Source: Methylobacterium sp. B4
Lineage (GTDB): Bacteria; Pseudomonadota; Alphaproteobacteria; Rhizobiales; Beijerinckiaceae
Reading direction: 5' to 3'
Assembly: GCF_003201865.1 (NCBI RefSeq)
Contig: NZ_QJJJ01000001.1
Coordinates: 496,001 to 560,000 of the forward strand
Length of the DNA: 64,000 nucleotides
Positions 56,042-64,000 of this stretch are shown here, piece after piece; within the stretch, counting starts at the first letter, position 1, and each line of letters opens with the position of its first letter. The notes under the pieces were generated by a model, which did no database searches, had not been told where the DNA came from, and saw only the letters and a program-made list of their open reading frames with translations. The translations under genes were made by a program, and so were the position numbers.

Positions 56042-58018
56042 ATGCCCGTCGCATCGCGATCCGGAACGAGCGCCGTGCGCACCCTGTCGGTCGCGCTGGC
56101 CGCGCTCCTCGTCTTCAGCCAAGTCCCGTCCCTTCGGGCGCAGGTAGCAGCGGGCGCCGAGCCGGTCATCCGCAAGGCGGCGGTCGATTCGGCCGCCGGG
56201 TCGGCGATCCCGTCGGACGCAGCACCGGAGACGGCCCAGGAGCCTGCGCCTGCCGCCGAGGCCCCGGCACCGTCGGAGACGCCGGCTCCCGTCGCGGACG
56301 GGCCGCCCGCCCCTGTCGCGCCGACCGAGCCCCTGCCTGCGGCCGTCTACGCACGGCTCAAGGATTCGGCACCCCTCCTGCAGCGGTTGCCCGGCAAGGA
56401 TCGGGAGGCGATGCAGGCCTTCTACGCCTTGGGGAACTTCAAGCCGGTCTGGATCGAGAACGGCGCCCTCACCCCTGCTGCCAAGGCGGCGATCGAGCGT
56501 CTGCGCGCCGCGGGCGAGGACGGGCTCGACCCGAACGCCTATCCGGTGCCGGCGATCGGCAAGCTCAGCCGTCCGGACACGGATGCGGAGATCGCCGAGG
56601 CCGATCTCAAGCTCTCCGCGGCGATCGCCCTCTATGCCCGCGACGCGCGGGGTGGACGCGTGAACCTCGCTGCGATCTCCAAGCTCATCACCCCGACCCT
56701 CGACCTGCCGCCCGCCGACGCCGTGCTGACCCGCGTCGCCGTGGCGGGCGCAGGAGCCGGCGACGCGTTGCAATTCTACAATCCGCGCCAGCCGGGCTAC
56801 CTTGCCCTCAAGAAGCGCCTTGCCGGCCTGCGGGCGGGCCGGACGCAGGGGGCGCCGAGCGTCAAGCTGCCGGACGGACCGGTGCTCAAGCTCGGTATGA
56901 GCGATCCGCGCGTGCCGCTGCTGCGCAGCCGCTTCGGCTTGGAGAGTGCCTCCGCCGGCACCCTCGACGCCGCGCCGGGCACGCCGGATGTCTACGACCG
57001 CGCGGTGGCCGACGCCGTCAAGGGCTTCCAACGCAGCCGCGGCCTTCCCGCCAACGGCACGCTGACCCAGGCCACCGTCACGGCCCTGGCCAATCCGAGC
57101 CTGCCGAAGGCGAGCGCCAACGAGGCCGACCTCCTCGTCAACATGGAGCGCTGGCGCTGGCTGCCGTCCGAACTCGGGCCGGACTACGTCTTCGTGAACA
57201 TCCCCGAGTTCAAGCTGAAGGTGTTTCGCGAGGGGCGCCTGCGCGACGAGACCCGGGTGATCGTCGGCAAGCCGACGAGCCCCACTCCGACCTTCTCGGG
57301 GATGATGGAATACGCGGTCGTCAACCCGTCCTGGTACGTGCCGCCGTCGATCCTCAAACAGATGCTCGCCTCGGGCAAGACCGCCGGCTTCGAGGTGGTG
57401 CGCCGCGGAAACGTGATCTCCCTGCGCCAACCGCCGGGCGAGCGGAACGCCCTGGGCTTCATCAAGTTCATGTTCCCCAACCAGCACGCGGTCTACCTGC
57501 ACGACACGCCCAACCGCTCGCTGTTCTCGGCCTCGACCCGCGCCTTCAGCCACGGCTGCGTGCGCGTCGACGACCCCTTCCGCTTCGCCGACGCGGTGCT
57601 TCCGAACTGGACGCAGGAGCGCCTGAAGAAGCTGATCGGCAAGGGCGAGCGCACTCTCCGCCTGCCGGAGAAGCTGCCGGTGCATCTGGCCTACTTCACC
57701 GCGGAGGTGGACGATCTCGGTTCCTACCGCACCCTGCCCGACCTCTACGGCTATGACGGGCCGATGAAGGTGGCGCTCGGCCTCGCCTCGCGCTCGGACG
57801 CGGTGGCGCGGGCTCCCGCGGCCACCAAGCGCGCCGCAGCGGAGGCGGCCGGAACCCGGTCCGCGACGCGCGAGGCGTCCCGGCCCGCCTCACGCCCGAC
57901 AGCGACCCGCGAAGCCGTGCGCAGCGAGCGTCGCGCCGCCCCCCGTCGCTCGCCCGACATGTTCGGTGACCCCTGGGGCGCCGACGCCTACGGCGCGCAG
58001 CCGCGCAGCTTCTGGTAG
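56042..58018 (+). CDS. Large L,D-transpeptidase (YcbB/LdtD-like), exported
   Basis: The 658-residue protein has a signal peptide (cleavage after SLRAQ), an Ala/Pro-rich linker and a scaffold domain. A peptidoglycan-binding segment (AVADAVKGFQRSRGLPANGTL) precedes a YkuD domain with HDTPNRSLF and SHGCVRVDDPFRF, the nucleophile being C506. The C-terminal 70 residues are Arg/Ala-rich and disordered. It makes 3-3 cross-links in the cell wall. The DUF882 peptidase gene follows 224 bases downstream on the same strand. Confidence 0.92.
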   Translation: MPVASRSGTSAVRTLSVALAALLVFSQVPSLRAQVAAGAEPVIRKAAVDSAAGSAIPSDAAPETAQEPAPAAEAPAPSETPAPVADGPPAPVAPTEPLPAAVYARLKDSAPLLQRLPGKDREAMQAFYALGNFKPVWIENGALTPAAKAAIERLRAAGEDGLDPNAYPVPAIGKLSRPDTDAEIAEADLKLSAAIALYARDARGGRVNLAAISKLITPTLDLPPADAVLTRVAVAGAGAGDALQFYNPRQPGYLALKKRLAGLRAGRTQGAPSVKLPDGPVLKLGMSDPRVPLLRSRFGLESASAGTLDAAPGTPDVYDRAVADAVKGFQRSRGLPANGTLTQATVTALANPSLPKASANEADLLVNMERWRWLPSELGPDYVFVNIPEFKLKVFREGRLRDETRVIVGKPTSPTPTFSGMMEYAVVNPSWYVPPSILKQMLASGKTAGFEVVRRGNVISLRQPPGERNALGFIKFMFPNQHAVYLHDTPNRSLFSASTRAFSHGCVRVDDPFRFADAVLPNWTQERLKKLIGKGERTLRLPEKLPVHLAYFTAEVDDLGSYRTLPDLYGYDGPMKVALGLASRSDAVARAPAATKRAAAEAAGTRSATREASRPASRPTATREAVRSERRAAPRRSPDMFGDPWGADAYGAQPRSFW

Positions 58019-58242
58019 GTGAGAGCGGCCGCGCCACGGCGCGGACATGAGGCCTGGAATGTCGATCCACGCGGGACAGCGTGCGGCGGCACTCTTGCGA
58101 GGCACGTTTTTGCCACGGTTGGCCCTTAGCCGTCGTTGGAGACGGCAAGCAGCACGGGCCCGACGACCCGCCTTTCCCGGTCCTCGAAACCCGCGCCACC
58201 GCGACATCGCCGATGTCGAGCCGTCCCGCGAGGGCTGAGGCT

Positions 58243-59742
58243 ATGCTGCGCACGATCCGGGATTGCCTGCCCCCGAACCGTCCCGCACGTTCGCCGCGCC
58301 TGAAGCGCCTGTCCTCCGCCCTCGGCGCCGTGGCGGCCCTGTTGCTGGCCGGCACCGTCGAGACCCAGGATGCGGCGGCCAACGGCGACACCCGCAGCCT
58401 GTCGCTGGCGCACGAGCATACCGGCGAGACCCTGACGGTCACGTTCAAGCGCGACGGGCGCTTCGACCGCGCCGCCCTCGACCAGCTCAATTGGCTCCTG
58501 CGCGACTGGCGCGAGAACGAGTCCATCAAGATGGACCCGCGCCTGTTCGATGTCGTCTGGGAGGCGCAGCGCTCCATCGGTTCGAGCGCGCCGCTGCGCA
58601 TCGTTTCCGGCTATCGCAGCCCGAAGACCAACGGGATGCTGCGCCGCCGCTCCTCGGGCGTGGCCGAGACCAGCCAGCACATGCTCGGCAAGGCGATGGA
58701 CTTCTTCATCACCGACGCTTCGATCGATCAGATCCGCGCCGCCGGCATGCGGCTTCAGCGTGGCGGCGTCGGCTGGTATCCGCGCTCGGGCTCGCCGTTC
58801 GTGCATCTCGATGTCGGCTCGGTGCGCTCCTGGCCGCGCATGACCCAGGACCAGCTCGCCCGCCTCTTCCCGGACGGAAAGACCGTCCACCTGCCCGCCG
58901 ACGGCAAGCCGCTGGCCCGCTACGAGGAGGCCCGCGCCGAGATCCTGGCCCGGGGCGGCACGGTACTCGGCTACACGGCGCTCGCCAGTGCCGAGGAAAT
59001 CGAGGACGGTCCGGGCCTCAAGGGATTCTTCGCCTCGCTGTTCGGCGGCGGCGCGACCGATGCGCCGCCGGCCGCGCTCGCCAACGCGCCCGCTCCGTCG
59101 AAGGCGCGGGCCAAGCCCAGCATCGCGGTGGCGAGCGCCGACCCGACCGACGGTACCGGGACCGCGCAGGCCATGGCCTACGCCGCGCCGAACGCGACCG
59201 AGACCCTACGCGCGACGAGCCTGCGCCGGGACGGCGCCTCGGCCAAGGAATTGCTGACCGGCGAGACCGAGCAGGCGGTCGTCGCGCCGCTGCCGCCGCG
59301 CCGGCCTTCGGAATTCGCAATCGTCGCAACCGCCCTGACCATCCCGCTTCCGCCGCAGCGACCGGTTCAGCTCGCCTCCCTCACCGGCGAGGGCCTCGGA
59401 CGCATGATCACCGTGGCGCAGGCGGGCACCGAGCCGCCCTCCCCGACCGTCGAAACGGTCACGCAGGTGCGGCTCGTGCCGGCAGATGCCGACCCGCGCG
59501 AGCAGCTGCGCGGCCTGTTCTTCGCCTCGATGCAGGGCGCCTCGGAGCCGGCGGCTCCGACAATCCCCGTCCGCGTGGCGCTCGCCCGCCCGCGTCCCGA
59601 CGAAGCGCTGCCAGCGGAGGCGCTGCGCCTCCCCTCCTCCGACACGGTCGCGGGCCGCTTCTCGATGCGGTCGCGGGTGGAGACGCCGCCCGCCGGGCGC
59701 TTCACGGGCGCGGCGGCCCAGGGGCAGCCCCGCCTGTATTGA
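58243..59742 (+). CDS. DUF882 / M15-type peptidase (YcbK-like) with long C-terminal extension
   Basis: The 499-residue protein has an N-terminal membrane segment or signal (ALGAVAALLLAGTVETQDA). The DUF882 domain spans about 50-210, with LRIVSGYRSPKTNGMLRR, SQHMLGKAMDF and FVHLDVGSVRSW supplying the zinc His and Asp residues of M15-type peptidases. The remaining 280 residues are low complexity and poorly conserved. E. coli YcbK lies next to ycbB, the same pairing as here. It probably trims peptidoglycan peptides. The start at 58243 is set by the signal region. Confidence 0.88.
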   Translation: MLRTIRDCLPPNRPARSPRLKRLSSALGAVAALLLAGTVETQDAAANGDTRSLSLAHEHTGETLTVTFKRDGRFDRAALDQLNWLLRDWRENESIKMDPRLFDVVWEAQRSIGSSAPLRIVSGYRSPKTNGMLRRRSSGVAETSQHMLGKAMDFFITDASIDQIRAAGMRLQRGGVGWYPRSGSPFVHLDVGSVRSWPRMTQDQLARLFPDGKTVHLPADGKPLARYEEARAEILARGGTVLGYTALASAEEIEDGPGLKGFFASLFGGGATDAPPAALANAPAPSKARAKPSIAVASADPTDGTGTAQAMAYAAPNATETLRATSLRRDGASAKELLTGETEQAVVAPLPPRRPSEFAIVATALTIPLPPQRPVQLASLTGEGLGRMITVAQAGTEPPSPTVETVTQVRLVPADADPREQLRGLFFASMQGASEPAAPTIPVRVALARPRPDEALPAEALRLPSSDTVAGRFSMRSRVETPPAGRFTGAAAQGQPRLY

Positions 59743-59783
59743 CGGCAGCCGGCCTGCGGCGGCGATGGTCGACCGTTCAGTCC

Positions 59784-60021
59784 ATGACGGCCAGGCTCCG
59801 GAGCCTGGAACGACGCTTACCCGCTGACACGCGCGGGTGTGCGGGAGGCCGTCGGTCGCGCTCACCTTCGCCGAGTTCGTCGCCGCCGCAGCGATGGCGG
59901 CGGCCGGCGCCGCGATTATCGCGACCACCGGCTCGAATGGATGCTCGAGTCCGGCGGCATCGCGGTGGTGCTGGCAGGCCTACTGGACGGCAATATCCGC
60001 TTTCCGTCGCCGGAAGCGTGA
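59784..60021 (+). pseudogene. Possible remnant of a small two-helix membrane protein gene
   Basis: Three frames in succession read as one plausible protein: MTARLRSLERRLPADTRG from 59784, then SVALTFAEFVAAAAMAAAGA, then YRDHRLEWMLESGGIAVVLA to a stop at 60021. Two frameshifts would be needed. The evidence is only the coherent helix-loop-helix pattern. 60022-60252 holds nothing I recognise. Confidence 0.3.
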
Positions 60022-60252
60022 TCATGCGTCCGTTTTCGCGACGCGCGGCCGAGGCAAGGCCGGGCACCGTCTTCTCGCAAAGGCCCTACGCCGGGTCGCC
60101 TCGGCCGTCGCCTCGCTGCGGCATCGCGAGGCGGAGCCGAAGCGACCCAGAGCGCGACCTGTCCGGAAGGTGCGGAGCCTTGGATTGCCACGGCTTCGCC
60201 TCGCAAGGACGAAGGAAGAGACCGAAGCTATCAGCCGAAAGCCGGTTGAGTC

Positions 60253-60519
60253 CTACGCCATGCCGAGGGCCTGGAGGTAGAGTTCGAGGATCGCCTCCTC
60301 CTCCTGGCGCTCGTCGTGGTCGCGCTTGCGCAGGGAGATGATCTTGCGCAGCACCTTCACGTCGAAGCCGTTGGCCTTGGCCTCGGCATAGACGTCCTTG
60401 ATGTCGCCCGCGATGCCGGCCTTCTCCTCTTCGAGGCGCTCGATGCGCTCGATGATGCTCTTGAGCTGGTCGGCGGCGACCGAGGACGGGTCGACGGCGG
60501 GGGCAGGCGAGGCGGCCAT
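60253..60519 (-). CDS. gapR: GapR-family DNA-binding protein (DUF2312)
   Basis: The 88-residue protein is helical ([20 protein letters not shown], then [20 protein letters not shown]) and matches Caulobacter GapR in length and pattern. GapR binds overtwisted DNA ahead of replication and transcription and assists topoisomerases. It is single-copy and widespread in alphaproteobacteria. The ATG at 60519 follows GGAGCG. The next gene upstream is DUF1244, 114 bases away on the same strand. Confidence 0.93.
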   Translation of the reverse strand: MAASPAPAVDPSSVAADQLKSIIERIERLEEEKAGIAGDIKDVYAEAKANGFDVKVLRKIISLRKRDHDERQEEEAILELYLQALGMA

Positions 60520-60633
60520 GGCGGCGCTCCTTCACGCGAGGGAAGGCGTGGGCCCGATGGCTCACGCCGGATGTCCCGGGATTACGCGATCAACCTTACC
60601 CGCTCGTTGATGCGCGACCGGGCCATTCGTGCC

Positions 60634-60942
60634 TCAGTGGCCGGCCTTCTGCGCGTCCGAGAAGCGGGCCCGCTGCTCCGGGCTGGTCTCCTGCTGGTGC
60701 TGCCGCTTCCACTCCTCGTAGGGCATGCCGTAGACGTGCTCGCGGCTCTGATCCTTGCTCAGATCGAGGCCGCGCTCGTCCGCCGCGTCCTTGAGCCAGT
60801 TGGATAGGCAGTTCCGGCAGAAGCCGGCCAGATTCATCAGGTCGATGTTCTGAACGTCGGTACGATTGCGCAGGTGCGAGACGAGGCGGCGGAAGACGGC
60901 CGCCTCCAGCTCGGTCTGCGTGGCGGGATCGATGCCGGACAT
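60634..60942 (-). CDS. DUF1244 family protein
   Basis: The 102-residue protein shows the DUF1244 pattern: FRRLVSHLRNRTDVQNIDLM, then GFCRNCLSNWLKDAAD and MPYEEWKRQHQ. Two conserved cysteines (FCRNC) could bind metal. The family is common in proteobacteria and has no established function. It lies between gapR and the formylglutamate hydrolase-like gene on the same strand. Confidence 0.92.
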   Translation of the reverse strand: MSGIDPATQTELEAAVFRRLVSHLRNRTDVQNIDLMNLAGFCRNCLSNWLKDAADERGLDLSKDQSREHVYGMPYEEWKRQHQQETSPEQRARFSDAQKAGH

Positions 60943-61008
60943 GGGAGGCTCCTTGGAGAGGGTCTTCGCCTTGAGATGGGGCTGAGGTCGTCCCGCGCGG
61001 ACCGCCCG

Positions 61009-61782
61009 TCAAGCGGCCGGGCGCAGCATCGGCCGCAGGAGGCGGGCGAAGCGCTGCGCCCATTCCTCCTGTCCCTCGGGTCCGCCGATCAGATCCTGCC
61101 GAATCTCGACCAGCGCGTTCGGCAATCCGCGGGCGGTGGCGTGGCGGTCGATCGTGTCGCCGGGCAGGCCGCCGCCATAGGGCTGGTTATCGCCGACGCA
61201 GAGCCCCGCCGGATCGGCCTCGAGCGCCTCGATCACCGGCCGGCTCAGACGCTCGTCACCGTCATAGAGGATGCCGACCTGCCAGGGCCGGGCGACGGTG
61301 CGCCAGAACGGCGTGAAGCTGTGCATGGTCAGGAACATCGGGCTCGCCCCCGCCGCCTCGGCACGGGCGACCGCCTCGTCCACTGCCCGGTCGAAGGGCA
61401 CGTAGAAGCGGCGGATGCGCTCGGCGATGCCGGCCGCGTCGATGCGGGCGTTGCCCGGAACGATCGCACCGTCGGAGAGCCGCATCACCAGGGTCGGATC
61501 GAGGCGGCCCCGGTTCGGATCGATGATGAGACGCGAGAACCGCGTCAGCACCGCCGGCACGCCGAGCAGGTGCGCCAGCCGGCGCGTCACCGCCGCGGCG
61601 CCGATGTCGTAGGCGATGTGACGGGAGAATTCCGCTTCCGGAACGCCGAGGCGATGCAGATTCTCCGGCACCGCGTTCGAGGCGTGCTCGCAGACGAGCA
61701 GCAGACCGCGGGAAGAATCGCCTTCGATGCACTCGACGGGATGTTCGGAAAGATTTCGGGTCTCGGGTTCGATCGACAGCAT
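61009..61782 (-). CDS. N-formylglutamate amidohydrolase family protein
   Basis: The 257-residue protein contains LLLVCEHASNAVPENLHRLG, HIAYDIGAAAVTRRL, FLTMHSFTPFW and NALVEIRQDLIG, characteristic of the N-formylglutamate amidohydrolase (HutG-like) fold. True HutG acts in histidine degradation. This shorter clade occurs alone in many alphaproteobacteria, and no hut genes are present, so the natural substrate is unknown. It is divergent from the glycerate kinase gene. Confidence 0.85.
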   Translation of the reverse strand: MLSIEPETRNLSEHPVECIEGDSSRGLLLVCEHASNAVPENLHRLGVPEAEFSRHIAYDIGAAAVTRRLAHLLGVPAVLTRFSRLIIDPNRGRLDPTLVMRLSDGAIVPGNARIDAAGIAERIRRFYVPFDRAVDEAVARAEAAGASPMFLTMHSFTPFWRTVARPWQVGILYDGDERLSRPVIEALEADPAGLCVGDNQPYGGGLPGDTIDRHATARGLPNALVEIRQDLIGGPEGQEEWAQRFARLLRPMLRPAA

Positions 61783-61891
61783 GGCGACTATTTGGGCCGG
61801 CGCGGCGAGATCGGAAGGGTGCAGCGTCTCAATGCAAGGCGGACATGCGGGAGAAGGCGGCGCGGGTCAAAAAGAATGCCTGGGATCGCGA

Positions 61892-61924
61892 AAGTTTTGT
61901 GAAACGGCGGAGGCTTGCCGACAC
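61892..61924 (+). promoter_or_regulatory. Two-part element upstream of the glycerate kinase gene, shared with eno
   Basis: AAGTTTTGTGAA (61892-61903) is followed nine bases later by GCTTGCCGACAC (61913-61924), ending 51 bases before the ATG at 61976. Both 12-mers occur identically upstream of eno (16442-16390 on the minus strand), where the gap is 29 bases. The 20-base difference is about two helical turns, as expected if both blocks are bound on the same DNA face. Confidence 0.6.
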
Positions 61925-61975
61925 GGCGAGGCTCGGGCAAGCACAGGCTCAAACAAGAACCGTGCGAGGACGCTC

Positions 61976-63304
61976 ATGACCGCGACGCCCGTGTCCGCCC
62001 CTGCCCCGACCGATCCGGCGAACGCGGAGCGTCGTGCCCTCCTCTCGTCGATCCTCGACGAGGCGATCGCCGCCACCCATCCGCGCAAGTGCCTCGTGGG
62101 GCACCTCCCGGCGCCGACGCCGGGGCGGCTCATCATCCTCGGCGCGGGCAAGGCGGGCGGCAGCATGGCCGCGGTGGCGAGCCGCTTCTACCGCCAGGAG
62201 CACGGCGTGCCGGAGGACCGCATCGTCGGCCTCGCGGTCGCCCGCCACGGCTACGGTGAGGAAGCGCCCGGCATCCGCATGGTCGAGGCGGGCCATCCCG
62301 TCCCCGACGCGGCCGGCATCGAGGCCACCCGCAAGGCGCTCGCCATCGCCGAGAGCGCCGGCCCCGAGGACGAGGTGCTGGTGCTGCTCTCCGGCGGCGG
62401 CTCGGCGAACTGGATCGCCCCGGCCGGGGCGCTGAGGCTTCCCGAGAAGCAGGCGATCACTAAGGCGCTGCTGCGCTCGGGTGCGCCGATCAACGAAATC
62501 AACGCGGTGCGCAAGCACCTCTCGCGCATCAAGGGCGGCCGGCTCGCGGTGGCCGCCCGCAACGCCAAGTCGATCCTGACGCTCGCGATCTCCGACGTGC
62601 CGCACGACGACCCGTCCGTGATCGCCTCCGGCCCGACCGTGCCCGATCCCTCGACCCTTGCCGACGCTCGGGCGATCTGCGAGCGCCGCGGCATCAACCT
62701 GCCCGAATCCGCGCTGGCGCTCTTGAACGATCCGGCCAACGAGACCCCGAAGGCGGGCGACCCGGCCTTCGCCCGGGCCGAGTACCGCATCATCGCCCGA
62801 CCGATCGATGCGCTCGAAGCGGCGGCCGAGGCCGCGCGGCGGGCCGGCTACGAGCCGGTAATGCTGGGGGCCGACCTCGAAGGCGAGGCCCGGGAGGTCG
62901 CGGCCGAGCACGCCCGGCTGGCGCTCGAGGCGCGGCAGGCGGGGCGGCGCGTGGCGCTCATCTCCGGAGGCGAACTCACCGTCACCATCCGCGGCGAGGG
63001 CGACGGCGGTCCCAATCAGGAATATGCCTTGGCGCTTGCCATCGCGCTCGACGGAGCCGAGGGGATCGCCGGCATCGCCGCCGACACCGACGGCACCGAT
63101 GGCGGTCGCGGCGCCGCCACCGATCCGGCGGGCGGCCTCGTCGATGCCACGACGCTGGTGCGCGCCCGCGCCGCGGGGCTCGACCCGAAAGCGATGCTGC
63201 TCGACAACGATTCGACGCGATTCTTCGCCACGATCGGCGATCTCGTTCAGCCCGGCCCCACTCGGACCAATGTCAACGACTGCCGCGTCATCCTCGTCGA
63301 TTGA
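61976..63304 (+). CDS. gckA: Glycerate 2-kinase, type-2 (MOFRL family)
   Basis: The 442-residue enzyme shows the type-2 glycerate kinase features IILGAGKAGGSMAAVASRFY, VLLSGGGSANWIAPA, INEINAVRKHLSRIKGGRLA and, in the MOFRL domain, ISGGELTVTIRGEG and GGPNQEYALALAI. It phosphorylates glycerate to 2-phosphoglycerate, the serine-cycle step before enolase in methylotrophs. GAGGA precedes the ATG at 61976. The shared upstream element suggests coordinated control with eno. I am sure of the family; the serine-cycle role is inferred from the organism. Confidence 0.92.
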   Translation: MTATPVSAPAPTDPANAERRALLSSILDEAIAATHPRKCLVGHLPAPTPGRLIILGAGKAGGSMAAVASRFYRQEHGVPEDRIVGLAVARHGYGEEAPGIRMVEAGHPVPDAAGIEATRKALAIAESAGPEDEVLVLLSGGGSANWIAPAGALRLPEKQAITKALLRSGAPINEINAVRKHLSRIKGGRLAVAARNAKSILTLAISDVPHDDPSVIASGPTVPDPSTLADARAICERRGINLPESALALLNDPANETPKAGDPAFARAEYRIIARPIDALEAAAEAARRAGYEPVMLGADLEGEAREVAAEHARLALEARQAGRRVALISGGELTVTIRGEGDGGPNQEYALALAIALDGAEGIAGIAADTDGTDGGRGAATDPAGGLVDATTLVRARAAGLDPKAMLLDNDSTRFFATIGDLVQPGPTRTNVNDCRVILVD

Positions 63305-63314
63305 GTTTTTTCGG

Positions 63315-63752
63315 ATGCGCGCGCTGCGCAGGGCCGCCATCCGGCTCTGCCTCGCGGCGCCTACGCTCTTCCCCCTGCCCGCCCTCGCCGATCTGCGCCT
63401 GTGCAATCAGACCGCCAGCAAGGTCGGCGTGACCCTGGGTTACCGGGACGCACAGGGCTGGGTGACCGAGGGTTGGTGGGATCTCAAACCGCGCAATTGC
63501 GAAACCCTGCTGAAGGGCTCGCTCGCGGCGCAATTCTACTATCTCTACGCCGTCGACTACACGCGCGGCGGCGAGTGGAGCGGGCGGGCGATGATGTGCA
63601 CCCGCGACACCGCTTTCACCATCCGGGGCGTCGAGGATTGCCTGGCCCGCGGCTTCGACCGCAACGGCTTCATCGAGGTCGATACCGGGCAGCAGCGGAA
63701 CTGGACGATTCAGCTTTCCGATCCCGGCCAGCCCCTGGCGGGCGGGCCCTAA
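63315..63752 (+). CDS. DUF1036 family exported protein
   Basis: The 145-residue protein has a signal peptide (MRALRRAAIRLCLAAPTLF, cleavage after ALA) followed by a DUF1036 domain: LRLCNQTASKVGVTLGY, EGWWDLKPRNCETLL, FYYLYAVDYTRGGEW and AFTIRGVEDCLARGF. Four cysteines probably form disulfides in the periplasm. The family is common in alphaproteobacteria and has no known function. Its start is ten bases after the glycerate kinase stop, so the two are likely co-transcribed. Confidence 0.9.
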   Translation: MRALRRAAIRLCLAAPTLFPLPALADLRLCNQTASKVGVTLGYRDAQGWVTEGWWDLKPRNCETLLKGSLAAQFYYLYAVDYTRGGEWSGRAMMCTRDTAFTIRGVEDCLARGFDRNGFIEVDTGQQRNWTIQLSDPGQPLAGGP

Positions 63753-63788
63753 ACCATTGCGGGCAGCGATTCCGGACGGGCGGCCGGA

Positions 63789-64000
63789 TCAGCTGTCCGG
63801 CACCCACGCGCAGGCCGTTAACCCCTCCCGCATATGCTTCGGCGCGGGTGCTTCCACCGTGATCGCCTCGCGTTTGGGATAGAGCGGCAGGCTCAAGGTC
63901 CGCGCGTGGAGTTGCAATCCAGGCCCGTCGCGCCCGGCGCCGCCGTAGATCGCGTCGCCCCGGATCGGCCAGCCCATCGCCGCGCAGTGGACGCGCAGCT
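63789..64000 (-). CDS. RluA-type pseudouridine synthase, C-terminal part (cut by the window edge)
   Basis: The last 70 residues of the protein are present; the rest lies beyond the right edge. LRVHCAAMGWPIRGDAIYGG and LHARTLSLPLYPKREAIT are typical of the C-terminus of RluA/RluC/RluD enzymes, which isomerise uridine in rRNA or tRNA. The catalytic Asp is outside the window, so specificity cannot be judged. It converges on the DUF1036 gene. Confidence 0.8.
   Translation of the reverse strand, partial: LRVHCAAMGWPIRGDAIYGGAGRDGPGLQLHARTLSLPLYPKREAITVEAPAPKHMREGLTACAWVPDS

Overview
The window is high-GC, densely packed alphaproteobacterial chromosome, most likely from the Methylobacterium/Methylorubrum group. 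This rests on gene content, not on a database match: a type-2 glycerate kinase of the serine-cycle kind, a PQQ-type sorbosone dehydrogenase-like protein, a MauG-like di-heme protein beside a cupredoxin, cyanase, a three-gene proton-translocating transhydrogenase, E1-beta with its own lipoyl domain, GapR (DUF2312), DUF1244, DUF5076 and a tRNA-His with A73. Both edges cut genes: an ornithine cyclodeaminase at the left and an RluA-type pseudouridine synthase at the right.

Layout. 0-8.3 kb: ornithine cyclodeaminase with a divergent Lrp regulator, ratA/COQ10-like and lipA, cell-wall hydrolase and L,D-transpeptidase genes, a secreted sorbosone dehydrogenase-like protein, and a stretch with a decayed DUF1275 gene. 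8.1-16.4 kb: a minus-strand central-carbon block, eno-ftsB-pdhA-pdhB-DUF5076-pdhC-lpd, ending in a 50-residue membrane protein. lipA at 1.4 kb makes the lipoyl groups this complex uses. 16.5-24.5 kb: queF, kdsA, a ClC chloride transporter, tRNA-His, a methyltransferase and a Hint-domain protein. 24.6-32.4 kb: DUF892 and manganese catalase, a large GGDEF-EAL protein, then cupredoxin, MauG-like peroxidase and OprB porin. 32.6-36.1 kb: a sigma-54 activator divergent from cyanase, then a broken gene. 36.1-44.2 kb: tamA-tamB, an HWE kinase and a Crp/Fnr regulator. 44.4-51.5 kb: tRNA-Tyr, recJ, pntAA-pntAB-pntB, a cytochrome oxidase subunit IV-like gene and an ABC1 kinase. 51.5-52.2 kb: remains of an AbrB-Doc toxin-antitoxin pair. 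52.2-60 kb: M3 peptidase, an orphan NtrC-type regulator, an L,D-transpeptidase and a DUF882 peptidase. 60-64 kb: gapR, DUF1244, N-formylglutamate amidohydrolase-like, glycerate kinase and DUF1036.

How the parts connect. Glycerate 2-kinase makes 2-phosphoglycerate and enolase consumes it. Although 45 kb apart, both genes carry the same two 12-base sequences upstream, in the same order and orientation, with spacing that differs by exactly 20 bases. This looks like a shared regulatory element for adjacent serine-cycle steps and is the most interesting signal found. Second is a complete nitrogen-type control unit for cyanase: a PAS-PAS-AAA-HTH sigma-54 activator, two matching palindromes, a consensus -24/-12 promoter and cynS. 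At least three decayed genes (DUF1275, an unknown gene behind cynS, AbrB-Doc) sit in the few loose intergenic stretches. No CRISPR array, prophage, intact insertion sequence or clearly new defence system was seen.
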